Source: Inhella proteolytica
GTDB taxonomy: Bacteria; Pseudomonadota; Gammaproteobacteria; Burkholderiales; Burkholderiaceae_C
Length of the DNA stretch: 64,000 bases
Assembly: GCF_016093275.1 (NCBI RefSeq)
Contig: NZ_JAEDAK010000005.1
Coordinates: forward strand, 64,001-128,000
Direction of reading: 5' to 3'
A program made the translations under genes and the position numbers. This document shows, piece after piece, positions 34,285 to 40,842 of this stretch. How positions within the stretch are numbered: position 1 is the stretch's first letter; each line of letters begins with the position of its first letter. The notes beneath the pieces were generated by a model, which ran no database searches, was not told the origin of the DNA, and saw only the letters and a list, made by a program, of their open reading frames with translations.

Positions 34285-35015
34285 CGCCGCGCCTTCCATG
34301 CTCCGACGGCCAGGCCGATGCCGATCAGGCCGAAGATCGAGATCACCAGCTTGGCCACCCAGGATGCGTCGCCGTCGCTCCACACCAGCGCCACCATGGG
34401 CAGGCACAGGCCGCACCAGAAGAAGGCGAACAGGCCTAGCGCCGCCGCGCCGCCGCCGCGTGTGTCCAACTTGCGCTGGATTTCAGGCTGCGCCGGCTGG
34501 CCGCGGCAAATGCGCAGGAAGGCCCAGCCCGCCCCCAGGCCCACGCCGGTGAACACCAGCGCGAAGGGCAGGCGGAAGAACAGCATCGGCCAGCGGATGT
34601 GCGGCTCCAGCACCGCGCGCGCCGGGTTGGTCGGGTCCACATAGGCCAGCACCTTCAGGTTCTGTGCCTGCGAGGTCTGCAGCCGGTCGGCCCAGCGCTG
34701 GTGCCAGTCACCGATGTTGTCGCTGCCGCTGGACTCATCCAGGCCGATGCGATCGCTCTCGTGCGCCTGGTCGTCGATCACATAGCGGTAGCGCGCTTCT
34801 ACCCGGTAGGTGATGCTGCCCTTGCTGCCGTGGGACTCATGCAGCTGCGCATGCAGCACCTCGGCCGGCACGGCCTGCCAGCCCTGCACCGTCCAGGCCA
34901 TGGCCAGGGTCTCGATCGTGGGCTTGATGCCGAAGAAGATGCCCACGAGACCGAAGGCGAGCATGAACACACCGCTGAACAAGAGGCCGGGCAGGCGCAT
35001 GAGCCAAGTCTGCAT
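34281..35015 (-). CDS. DUF3592-type membrane protein
   Basis: Protein of 244 residues with a first membrane helix at about 9-31, an extracytoplasmic DUF3592-like domain and further helices at about 148-168, 190-212 and 220-238. The domain (about 40-135) has WQAVPAEVLHAQLHES, ITYRVEARYRYVIDDQAHESDRI and LKVLAYVDPTNPARAVLEP, whose YVDPTNP segment is the family hallmark. Function is unknown. The stop codon overlaps the start of the following exported protein (ATGA), showing a two-gene operon in which this protein could help place or sense the exported one. Confidence 0.8.
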   Translation of the reverse strand: MQTWLMRLPGLLFSGVFMLAFGLVGIFFGIKPTIETLAMAWTVQGWQAVPAEVLHAQLHESHGSKGSITYRVEARYRYVIDDQAHESDRIGLDESSGSDNIGDWHQRWADRLQTSQAQNLKVLAYVDPTNPARAVLEPHIRWPMLFFRLPFALVFTGVGLGAGWAFLRICRGQPAQPEIQRKLDTRGGGAAALGLFAFFWCGLCLPMVALVWSDGDASWVAKLVISIFGLIGIGLAVGAWKARR

Positions 35016-35086
35016 GTGGGAGCTCTCCTTCGCTGCCAGTGTGCCGCGCGCCGCTCCGGCCAGCCGCCGCGACGGCCATCAGGCCC

Positions 35087-35461
35087 TCAACTGAGGGCTT
35101 CGCAGCGCGGATTGATGAGCAGCGTGCCGACTTGCACCTGGTGGTCGCCGGATCCATAGATGATGGGCCGCTTGATCTGGCAGAGCGGAACCTGCGCAGG
35201 TCGTTGCCCCACTTCCAGCGCTGCACTTTTCGGATCCCCCGGATGCACCTCGATGTGCTCGATGCCCGGCACCAGGAAAAGCTGCAGCATCCTGTCAGTC
35301 GCCGCCCTGTCGAGGTTCCACAAGGGGCTGCCCAGAGCCAGCGCGAGCTGATTGGCGTACTGCGTCAAGGGCACGTTGATCTGGTTGCGAGGTGCATCCG
35401 AGCAGCTGACCAGCAGCAGTACGGTCAGGCCCAGGGTCACGCGCAGAGGGCTTGGCTGCAT
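35087..35461 (-). CDS. Small lipoprotein resembling a lone periplasmic sensor domain
   Basis: Protein of 124 residues. The start at 35461 has GGGAG 8 bp upstream and gives a lipoprotein signal ending LLLVSC (Cys at about 20). The mature part (QYANQLALALGSPLWNLDRAATDRML ... PGIEHIEV) closely resembles the N-terminal periplasmic sensor of many diguanylate cyclases and histidine kinases, where ALPLWN-D and I..IEV are typical. Here it stops after about 100 residues with no second membrane helix or output domain. It is either a truncated remnant or a stand-alone soluble sensor anchored by lipid. No partner is adjacent. Confidence 0.68.
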   Translation of the reverse strand: MQPSPLRVTLGLTVLLLVSCSDAPRNQINVPLTQYANQLALALGSPLWNLDRAATDRMLQLFLVPGIEHIEVHPGDPKSAALEVGQRPAQVPLCQIKRPIIYGSGDHQVQVGTLLINPRCEALS

Positions 35462-35507
35462 GGAAGTCTCCCTGTTCACCGCTCGAGGTGGTGGCGTGCG
35501 TGCGATC

Positions 35508-36653
35508 TTAGGAAGGCGGCGGATGCTTGTCTTGCGCTCCCAGCCAGGCTAGCAGCTGCGGCCCGAACACGCGCCGCCGCGCGGTCTCGACCTGGCGTTG
35601 TTTGTAGGCCTCGTGGCTGGCTGCGCCCTGCTGGCTCTGCGCCAGGCTGGCGGCGTCCAGCAGCTGGATTTCGTAGGCGAAGAAGAAGCGGCAGCCGGCC
35701 TCGCTACCGGCGTCGGGCGGCAGCTGGATCATTTTGCGCACCGTCAGCTGCAGGCTGTGGAACTCGGCCGCGCTGTGCGGGTTGTCGCGCCGCTGCGGCT
35801 GCGGGGCCAGCGCGGCCAGCTCTTCATCCATGCGCTGCAGCAGGGCCTGCGGGTAGCCGGGGCTGCGTTCCAGCAGGGCGCGCCAGCGCGTGAAGACCTG
35901 CTTGGCGGCGTCCAGGTCCACCAGGGTGTTGCGCGTGCGGCTCACCTCCAGATTGCTGGCCGAGACCAGGTGGGCGCGGCGCAGCAGCTCCAGTGCGAGC
36001 AGGCATTCCACGCGCGTCTGCAGGGTCAGGCGCAGGCCCAGGTGGTCGTGGATGTCGGCGGCCACGTACTCGGGCTTTTGCAGCAGCTTCAGGAGGATGC
36101 TGTGGCGGCCCTTGTTGCGCTTGCGCTCCACATGCACGAGCGGCAGCTCCAGCAGGCCGTCGCGCAGATAGCTGCGGCCCTCGCGCTCGACCAGCACCTC
36201 GTCCAGGCCGGCGAAGACCTGCTGGCGGATGGTCTCGAAGTGGCGCAGCTTGAGGTTGTTGTCGATGTAGAAGAGGCCGTGCATCACCTTCAGCAGGGTG
36301 CAGGCCCAGAGCCGCTGCGGGTCGGGCCGGTGGCTGCTGTGCGAGGCCAGCAGCAGCAGTTGCAGCGGGTCTTCCGGCTGCGCCACCTCGGGGGGGATCA
36401 GGCTTTGCTGCGCCGCGCTGAGGAACTGGCTGCGCACGAAGCCCAGCGCTTCCTGCTGGATGGCACGCAGGTAGTCGGTGACGCCGGGCTGGTCGACGTC
36501 GTAGCCGTACTCGCGCGCGTACTGGCGCGCGTCGGCCAAGTTGCGCAGCGCCAAGCCCTGCAGATCGATGGGCGAAACGCCCTGCGCGATCGCGCTCAGG
36601 TAGGTCCAGTTCAGCGCGAAGCGCCGGCTGGTTTTGGCGAGGGGCCAGTCCAT
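35508..36653 (-). CDS. RelA/SpoT-fold synthetase-like protein (TIGR04552/TIGR04562-like)
   Basis: Protein of 381 residues. Residues 1-150 are helical, with a KVMHGLFYIDNNLKLRHFE segment. From 175 on, the order of motifs matches the (p)ppGpp synthetase site of RelA/SpoT. These are Arg179-x-Lys181-x3-Ser185-Ile-x2-Lys189, Asp203 in DIHDHLGLR, then Glu328-Ile-Gln330 (AYEIQLLD) and SHEAYK (His347, Lys351), which aligns with the AHWxYK region. Spacing of R, K, S and K is the same as in RelA. No HD hydrolase, TGS or ACT domain is present, and the region between motifs is longer than in small alarmone synthetases. I recall similar proteins as TIGR04552/TIGR04562. Enzymatic activity is inference. Confidence 0.65.
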   Translation of the reverse strand: MDWPLAKTSRRFALNWTYLSAIAQGVSPIDLQGLALRNLADARQYAREYGYDVDQPGVTDYLRAIQQEALGFVRSQFLSAAQQSLIPPEVAQPEDPLQLLLLASHSSHRPDPQRLWACTLLKVMHGLFYIDNNLKLRHFETIRQQVFAGLDEVLVEREGRSYLRDGLLELPLVHVERKRNKGRHSILLKLLQKPEYVAADIHDHLGLRLTLQTRVECLLALELLRRAHLVSASNLEVSRTRNTLVDLDAAKQVFTRWRALLERSPGYPQALLQRMDEELAALAPQPQRRDNPHSAAEFHSLQLTVRKMIQLPPDAGSEAGCRFFFAYEIQLLDAASLAQSQQGAASHEAYKQRQVETARRRVFGPQLLAWLGAQDKHPPPS

Positions 36654-36685
36654 GCGGGCAGCTTAGCCCCGCAAGGCCATAAAGA

Positions 36686-36713
36686 CACAAGGGCGCCTTG
36701 CGGCGCCCTTGTG
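36686..36713 (-). terminator. Terminator of the RRM-protein gene
   Basis: A 12-bp perfect stem CACAAGGGCGCC/GGCGCCCTTGTG with loop TTGC lies 33 bp after the RRM gene stop, reading on the minus strand, and is followed by TCTTTA. It separates this locus from the RelA/SpoT-like gene. Confidence 0.75.
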
Positions 36714-36745
36714 CGGTATTGCGCGCTCCTTGCGGAGCGTGGGCC

Positions 36746-36997
36746 TTAGACGCGCGGACGCGCCTCGTTGACCTTCAGGGCGCGGCCGGCGACTTGCACG
36801 CCGTCCAGGCCGGCGATGGCCTGGCGAGCCTCTTCGGCATCACCCATCTCGACGAAGCCGAAGCCCTTCGAGCGGCCGGTGTCGCGGTCCATCATGACGC
36901 GGGCCGAAGCCACGCTGCCGAAGTGCGAGAACTGGTCGCGCAGCTCGGCGTCCAGCACGGTGTAGGGCAGATTGCCGACGTAAATCTTGGTGCTCAT
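36746..36997 (-). CDS. RRM-type RNA-binding protein
   Basis: Protein of 83 residues consisting of a single RNA recognition motif. RNP2 is KIYVGNLPY (residues 4-12) and RNP1 is KGFGFVEM (about 46-53), closing with VAGRALKVNEARPR. These short bacterial RRM proteins bind single-stranded RNA and are often cold-inducible. The start at 36997 is the one that begins the domain, and an upstream in-frame ATG only adds four unconserved residues. It follows infA after 20 bp and ends in a good terminator, so it is the last gene of the infA transcript, a setting consistent with cold-shock translation control. Confidence 0.92.
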   Translation of the reverse strand: MSTKIYVGNLPYTVLDAELRDQFSHFGSVASARVMMDRDTGRSKGFGFVEMGDAEEARQAIAGLDGVQVAGRALKVNEARPRV

Positions 36998-37017
36998 GGT
37001 GTTTCCAATCAAAGGGC

Positions 37018-37284
37018 TCAGCGCGGACGGTAGGCAGGACGGGAAGCGGCCGCGCCAGCGCGCGCTTCGATGTGCCGGAAGGTGATGCGGCCTTTGCTCA
37101 GGTCATAGGGCGACATTTCAAGGCTGACGTTGTCGCCAGCGAGGATGCGGATGCGGTGCTTGCGCATCTTGCCGGCGGTGTAGGCCACCAGCTGGTGACC
37201 GCTGTCCAGCGTCACGCGAAAGCGCGAGTCGGGCAGCACTTCGTCGACCTTGCCGCGCATCTCAATCAGTTCTTCTTTGGCCAT
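37018..37284 (-). CDS. infA: Translation initiation factor IF-1 with a C-terminal tail
   Basis: Protein of 88 residues. The body [18 protein letters not shown] ... [27 protein letters not shown] is the S1-like OB fold that binds the ribosomal A site during initiation. Standard IF-1 is about 72 residues. Here a 15-residue Ala/Arg tail ([14 protein letters not shown]) is added, as in the second infA copy of Burkholderiales. The start at 37284 begins the conserved sequence. The gene lies between a small conserved gene upstream and the RRM gene downstream, apparently one transcript with a long leader. Confidence 0.95.
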   Translation of the reverse strand: MAKEELIEMRGKVDEVLPDSRFRVTLDSGHQLVAYTAGKMRKHRIRILAGDNVSLEMSPYDLSKGRITFRHIEARAGAAASRPAYRPR

Positions 37285-37309
37285 GGGGGGACTCCGGTTG
37301 GGGCGCGCG

Positions 37310-37555
37310 TTATCGCGCCGGGGACACAACCCAGGCCCGCCCTTGTTCCGCGGCATAGCTGCACGCGCTCTCGAGGCTGGAGAACTGGGGAAGGAAACGG
37401 AACACGCGGTCGTGGCTGGCACGGCCGCGGCCGCTGCGGATCGACACCGAGGCGCGGTACACGCCCGGCTCCGTCATGCGCGCCAGCGGCGAGATCAGGT
37501 ATTTGCCCAGCTCGAAGCTGGAAGGATTTTTTTGTTGTTGTACGACTTGATTCAT
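37310..37555 (-). CDS. Small conserved protein upstream of infA (CV_2116-like)
   Basis: Protein of 81 residues with a conserved core [20 protein letters not shown] followed by [26 protein letters not shown] recognise this as a small betaproteobacterial domain found near infA/cold-shock genes; it looks like a two-strand, one-helix nucleic-acid-binding or dsRBD-like fold. There is no signal peptide. The ATG at 37555 has no ribosome site of its own but overlaps the stop of a GC-rich upstream frame (ATGA), so translational coupling is possible. It precedes infA by 25 bp in the same direction. Confidence 0.78.
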   Translation of the reverse strand: MNQVVQQQKNPSSFELGKYLISPLARMTEPGVYRASVSIRSGRGRASHDRVFRFLPQFSSLESACSYAAEQGRAWVVSPAR

Positions 37556-37935
37556 GGAATGGGCGCGTGAGCGCCGACCGGCCCGGACCCTGCGTTGGGC
37601 CTTGGACCGTGACCCGGGGACAGTGCGCCGGGCAATGGAAAAACGGGGAGGGCGAACGCAGCGCCGCTGGATGTTGGCCGGGGAGCGGTCCGACCGGGAG
37701 GCTCGTCGCTTGGAGTAGTCGACGGCTGGAGCGGCCCCGTGAGCAGGGCGGCTGGCAGTTTGGGCGGCGGGCAGTTTGAGCGGCCGCGCGGTGTCAGACG
37801 ACAGATGCCACGTGCGAGAGCAAGGCGTGGCAAGCGAAGCGATTCTAAGCGGGCTCCCCTACCTCAGGAAACAAAATTTCCTAGGTTGCTCCCCTAAAGA
37901 AAGCGGATTGCGTGACTTTGGCCCAACAGGAAAGC
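37556..37935 (-). promoter_or_regulatory. Long leader/promoter region of the infA locus
   Basis: This 380-bp stretch has no convincing gene. It includes a near-direct repeat GGCAGTTTGGGCGGC/GGCAGTTTGAGCGGC (37754 and 37770), a minus-strand TAGAAT that could be a -10 box (37842-37847), and an AT-richer segment with the dyad GGAAA/TTTCC (37867-37880). If transcription begins near 37835, the mRNA leader would be about 280 nt, as in cold-shock genes. A 93-codon frame at 37552-37833 has an unnatural Pro/Arg/Gly composition and is doubtful as a protein. Confidence 0.4.
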
Positions 37936-38421
37936 TCAGCGCAGCAGCTTCACCACGCGCAGCTGTCCACCCGGCCAGCGCTCCTGCCAGCGGCGCAGTT
38001 CCTTGAAGCCGGCCTGGCGGTAGAAGGCCAGCGCGGCGGCGTTGGCCTGTGCGGTTTGCACCGTGAGCCGGGCGTGGGCACCCAGGCTGGCCCTGAGCGC
38101 ATGCAGCAGGCAGGTGGCCAGGCCCTGGCGCTGCCGGTCCGGCCGCACCACCAGGGCGCCGATGCGCGTCACGGCTTCATCGTCCTCGTCAGGGTAGAAG
38201 CCCAGCGCGGCCAGCAGTTCGCCCTGCTCGGCCGCGGCGATCCAGCACTCGCCGCTGCCCTGCAGCGCATGCACCGTGCGCAGCAGCGGCGGGTAGTCGG
38301 CCCCCAGGCCGAGCTGCTCGGCCTCCTGCCGGTAGGCGGCCTGCAGCAGCGCGTGCAGGCGGCGGGCCTGGTCGGCCTCGCTCGGGTCCAGGGGCAGGAA
38401 TTCAGGAGCAGGAATGCGCAT
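37936..38421 (-). CDS. GNAT-family N-acetyltransferase
   Basis: Protein of 161 residues with the GNAT fold: strands with WIAAAEQGELLAALGFYP, motif A IGALVVRPDRQRQGLATCLL (acetyl-CoA pyrophosphate loop RQRQGLA) and motif B LTVQTAQANAAALAFYRQAGFKEL. It transfers an acetyl group from acetyl-CoA to an unknown amine. The start at 38421 is the first Met in a sensible position. It is divergent from the HD-GYP-like gene. Nothing nearby identifies the substrate. Confidence 0.87.
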   Translation of the reverse strand: MRIPAPEFLPLDPSEADQARRLHALLQAAYRQEAEQLGLGADYPPLLRTVHALQGSGECWIAAAEQGELLAALGFYPDEDDEAVTRIGALVVRPDRQRQGLATCLLHALRASLGAHARLTVQTAQANAAALAFYRQAGFKELRRWQERWPGGQLRVVKLLR

Positions 38422-38515
38422 GCCCCGCATTGGACTCCCGGCCGGCGGCTTGACAGCGGCCCCTGGCCTGGGTCTCAATCCGGACCAGGGAGGCCGACCG
38501 ACGCAGGAGCTGCGC

Positions 38516-39631
38516 ATGCAGTTGCTCAAGCTGGTGGCCAGCCAGATCAAGGTGGGCGCGCCCCTGCCCTTCAATGTGCGGGACGAGCACGGCCATCTGC
38601 TGCTGGCCGCGGCCCAGGTCATCCGCAGCGAACGCCAGCTCGAAGCCCTGCTGGCGCGCGGCATCCATGCCGATGTCGAGGAGATCAAGGCTCTGGCCGC
38701 GGGCCGCAAGGTCGAGCCGCAGCCGCCCACCTTGTTTGCGCGCTGGGGGCGCTGCTACTGGGGCCTGGATGCGCTGGCGCGCGATCCGCTGGCGCCGGAG
38801 GACTTCCGCGCCGCCTGCAACGAGCTGGGGGACAACCTGCAGTCCCTGGTCGAGCAGCAGCCCGATGTGGCGCTCTACCTGATGCTGCGCCAGGAGTCCC
38901 ACCACTTGCGCATGTACGGCCTGACCCACGCCGTCTACACCGCGGCCCTGGCCTGGTTGCTGGCGCGGCGCCTGCAGTGGGCTCCCGAGCAGCAGCGCAC
39001 CCTGCTGATGGCGGCGCTGACGATGAACCTGTCCTGCCTCGAATTGCAGGGTCGCTTCGCCATCTACGGCCGCCTGACGGCCGAGCAGCGCGACGAGCTG
39101 CGCGCCCACCCCGATGCCGCGGTGGCCCGGCTGCGCGCCGCCGGCATCGAGGACGAGACCTGGCTGCGCGCCGTGGTCGAGCACCACGAACATGCCGACG
39201 GCCTGGGCTACCCGCGTGGCTTGCGCGAGGTCTGCGAGCCCGCCCAACTCCTGCGCCTGGCCGATGTGTTCCTGGCCAAGATCAGCCGGCGCGAATCCCG
39301 CCCCGCGCTGGACCTGCGCGAGGCCGAGCGCCAGGCCTATGCCGAGTACCCCAGCAGCCCGATGGTGGCGGCGCTGATCCGCGAGTTCGGGCCCCTGCCG
39401 CCCGGCGAGGTGGTGAGCCTGGCCAATGGCGAGCGCGGCGTCGTCATCCGCCGCGGCGCCACGCCGCAGACCCCGCTGGTGGCCACGCTGACCGACAAGC
39501 GCGGCATGCCCTGCCAGGCCTCACTCAAGCGCGACACCAGCCAGCCCGAGTTCGCCTTCAAGGCGCTGGAGCCTGATCGGCAACTGGTGGCCCGGCTGCC
39601 GCCCGAGCGGGTTTACGGCCTGCTGCACTGA
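38516..39631 (+). CDS. HD-GYP-like protein with a degenerate active site
   Basis: Protein of 371 residues. The first about 100 residues resemble the DUF3391-type N-terminus of HD-GYP proteins (IKVGAPLPFNVRDEHGHLLLA). The HD-GYP region keeps the first His (LTHAVYTAALAWLL), LTAEQRDELRAHP, EHHEHADGLGYPRGL and RLADVFLAKISRRE. The HD dyad itself, expected where AALTMNLSCLELQGR stands, is missing. It is therefore probably not an active cyclic-di-GMP phosphodiesterase and may bind the nucleotide instead. The last about 90 residues are an extra beta domain. AGGAG 6 bp upstream supports the ATG at 38516. Confidence 0.82.
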   Translation: MQLLKLVASQIKVGAPLPFNVRDEHGHLLLAAAQVIRSERQLEALLARGIHADVEEIKALAAGRKVEPQPPTLFARWGRCYWGLDALARDPLAPEDFRAACNELGDNLQSLVEQQPDVALYLMLRQESHHLRMYGLTHAVYTAALAWLLARRLQWAPEQQRTLLMAALTMNLSCLELQGRFAIYGRLTAEQRDELRAHPDAAVARLRAAGIEDETWLRAVVEHHEHADGLGYPRGLREVCEPAQLLRLADVFLAKISRRESRPALDLREAERQAYAEYPSSPMVAALIREFGPLPPGEVVSLANGERGVVIRRGATPQTPLVATLTDKRGMPCQASLKRDTSQPEFAFKALEPDRQLVARLPPERVYGLLH

Positions 39632-39678
39632 GCCCGCCAAAATCCCGCCCCTGCTGAGCATTGAGGGGATTGGCCACC

Positions 39679-39990
39679 GTGCCGGATTGCCAGACTTGCG
39701 GCGCCTGCTGCGCCACCTACCGGGTGTCCTTCTACTGGGCCGAGGCCGACGACGCCCCCGGCGGCCAGGTGCCGGCCGCGCTGACGCAGGCCCTGCGCCC
39801 GCTGGAGCGCTGCATGCAGGGCACCGCCAGCCTGCCGCCGCGCTGCGTGGCCCTGCAGGGCGAGGTGGGCCGCTCCGTGGCCTGTGGCATCTATGCGCAG
39901 CGCCCTTCGCCCTGCCGCACCGTGCAGCCGGGTGATGCGCAATGCCGCAAGGCGCGCGCGCACTGGGGGCTGGAGCCGGCCGCCGCCTGA
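39679..39990 (+). CDS. YkgJ-family zinc/iron-chelating protein
   Basis: Protein of 103 residues starting at GTG 39679, with GAGGGG about 10 bp upstream. It opens with the CxxCxxCC signature (CQTCGACC) followed by YRVSFYWAEADD and later cysteines in ERCMQG, PPRCVALQGEVG, ACGIYAQRPSPCRTV and AQCRKA. This is the short stand-alone YkgJ family, thought to coordinate zinc or an Fe-S cluster through these cysteines; biological role unknown. It follows the HD-GYP-like gene by 47 bp. Confidence 0.85.
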   Translation: MPDCQTCGACCATYRVSFYWAEADDAPGGQVPAALTQALRPLERCMQGTASLPPRCVALQGEVGRSVACGIYAQRPSPCRTVQPGDAQCRKARAHWGLEPAAA

Positions 39991-40004
39991 GCGGCGCGGC
40001 CGGC
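39975..40004. terminator. GC-rich hairpin between convergent genes
   Basis: GCCGGCCGCCGC pairs with a copy interrupted by two bases (GCGGCGCGGCCGGC) across the loop CTGA. It overlaps the stop of the YkgJ-like gene and lies just before the end of the OmpA-like gene. No T-run is seen. Confidence 0.4.
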
Positions 40005-40020
40005 CCTGCGCTTCAGTCGC

Positions 40021-40626
40021 TCAGCGCATCACCACCACCTGCACGCGCCGGTTCAGGCTGCGGCCCTCGGCGCTGCGGTTGTCGGTCATTGGCGCGGTTT
40101 CGCCGTAGGAGATGGTGGCCATGCGGTGCAGCGGCACGCCAGCGCGCGCCAGGTGCTGTCGCACGGCCTCGGCGCGCTCCAGGCCCAGGCGCTGGTTGTA
40201 GGCGCTGCTGCCGCTGCTGTCGGTATGGCCTTGGATCTCCAGCACGACCGGCTGGTTGTCGGCCTTGAGCTGGGCCACCAGCTGATCGAGCTGCGTGCCC
40301 GCTTCGGGGCTCAGCTGGGCGTGGCCGAGCTTGAACTTGAAGCGGTCGTCGGTCAGCACCGTGCTCATCAGGAAGCCGGGCTGCTTGATCTTGCCGGCCG
40401 CCGCGGCGCGGGCCTGGGCCTCCAGCTCCAGCGCCTTGATGCGCTCGCCCTGGCCCATCAGCCGGCCGTCCAGCGCCTTCAGGCCGTCGTCCTGCGCCTG
40501 CGCACGCTGCTGCAGGCCCTGCACATCCGCACGCACCGGTGCCACGGCTTCGTTGACGTATTCCTTGGTTGCACAACCCGCCAGGGCCAGCGCACCCAGC
40601 GCCACCAGGATCCCGCTTGTTCTCAT
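40021..40626 (-). CDS. OmpA-family peptidoglycan-binding lipoprotein
   Basis: Protein of 201 residues. It has a lipoprotein signal with lipobox LALAGC (Cys18), then a coiled-coil (about 25-80: VRADVQGLQQRAQAQDDGLKALDGRL), and then a C-terminal OmpA domain (about 95-200) with the peptidoglycan-binding pattern QGHTDSSGSSAYNQRLGLERAEAV and the Arg in SLNRRVQVVV. It probably tethers the outer membrane to the cell wall. The ATG at 40626 with GGAG just upstream is preferred; another ATG four codons earlier is possible. It is divergent from the beta-lactamase-like gene. Confidence 0.9.
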   Translation of the reverse strand: MRTSGILVALGALALAGCATKEYVNEAVAPVRADVQGLQQRAQAQDDGLKALDGRLMGQGERIKALELEAQARAAAAGKIKQPGFLMSTVLTDDRFKFKLGHAQLSPEAGTQLDQLVAQLKADNQPVVLEIQGHTDSSGSSAYNQRLGLERAEAVRQHLARAGVPLHRMATISYGETAPMTDNRSAEGRSLNRRVQVVVMR

Positions 40627-40842
40627 TCGTTGCTCCATCGGTTTGGACGTATTGGCCGGCCAGGCCGGCTGGCAAGGAACGCGGATTCTGGCCATCCGGC
40701 TGACAGGCCTTGTGAGCAAACGCAGCGCAGCCGTCCGCGCGGCCCGCGCCCTGTGCGTGGCAATGCGCAGCCTGTCGCGTCGCGCTGGGTCAGGCCGCCG
40801 GTGCCGACGATGCTGCGCGCCTTTGCAACCCAGGAACCCTGC

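Noticed and set aside
37552-37833. 93-codon frame upstream of the small infA-linked gene
   Set aside because: Its stop overlaps the next ATG, which is suggestive, but Pro/Arg/Gly-rich composition, lack of conserved pattern and no ribosome site make a leader region more likely; kept as a question in the findings.
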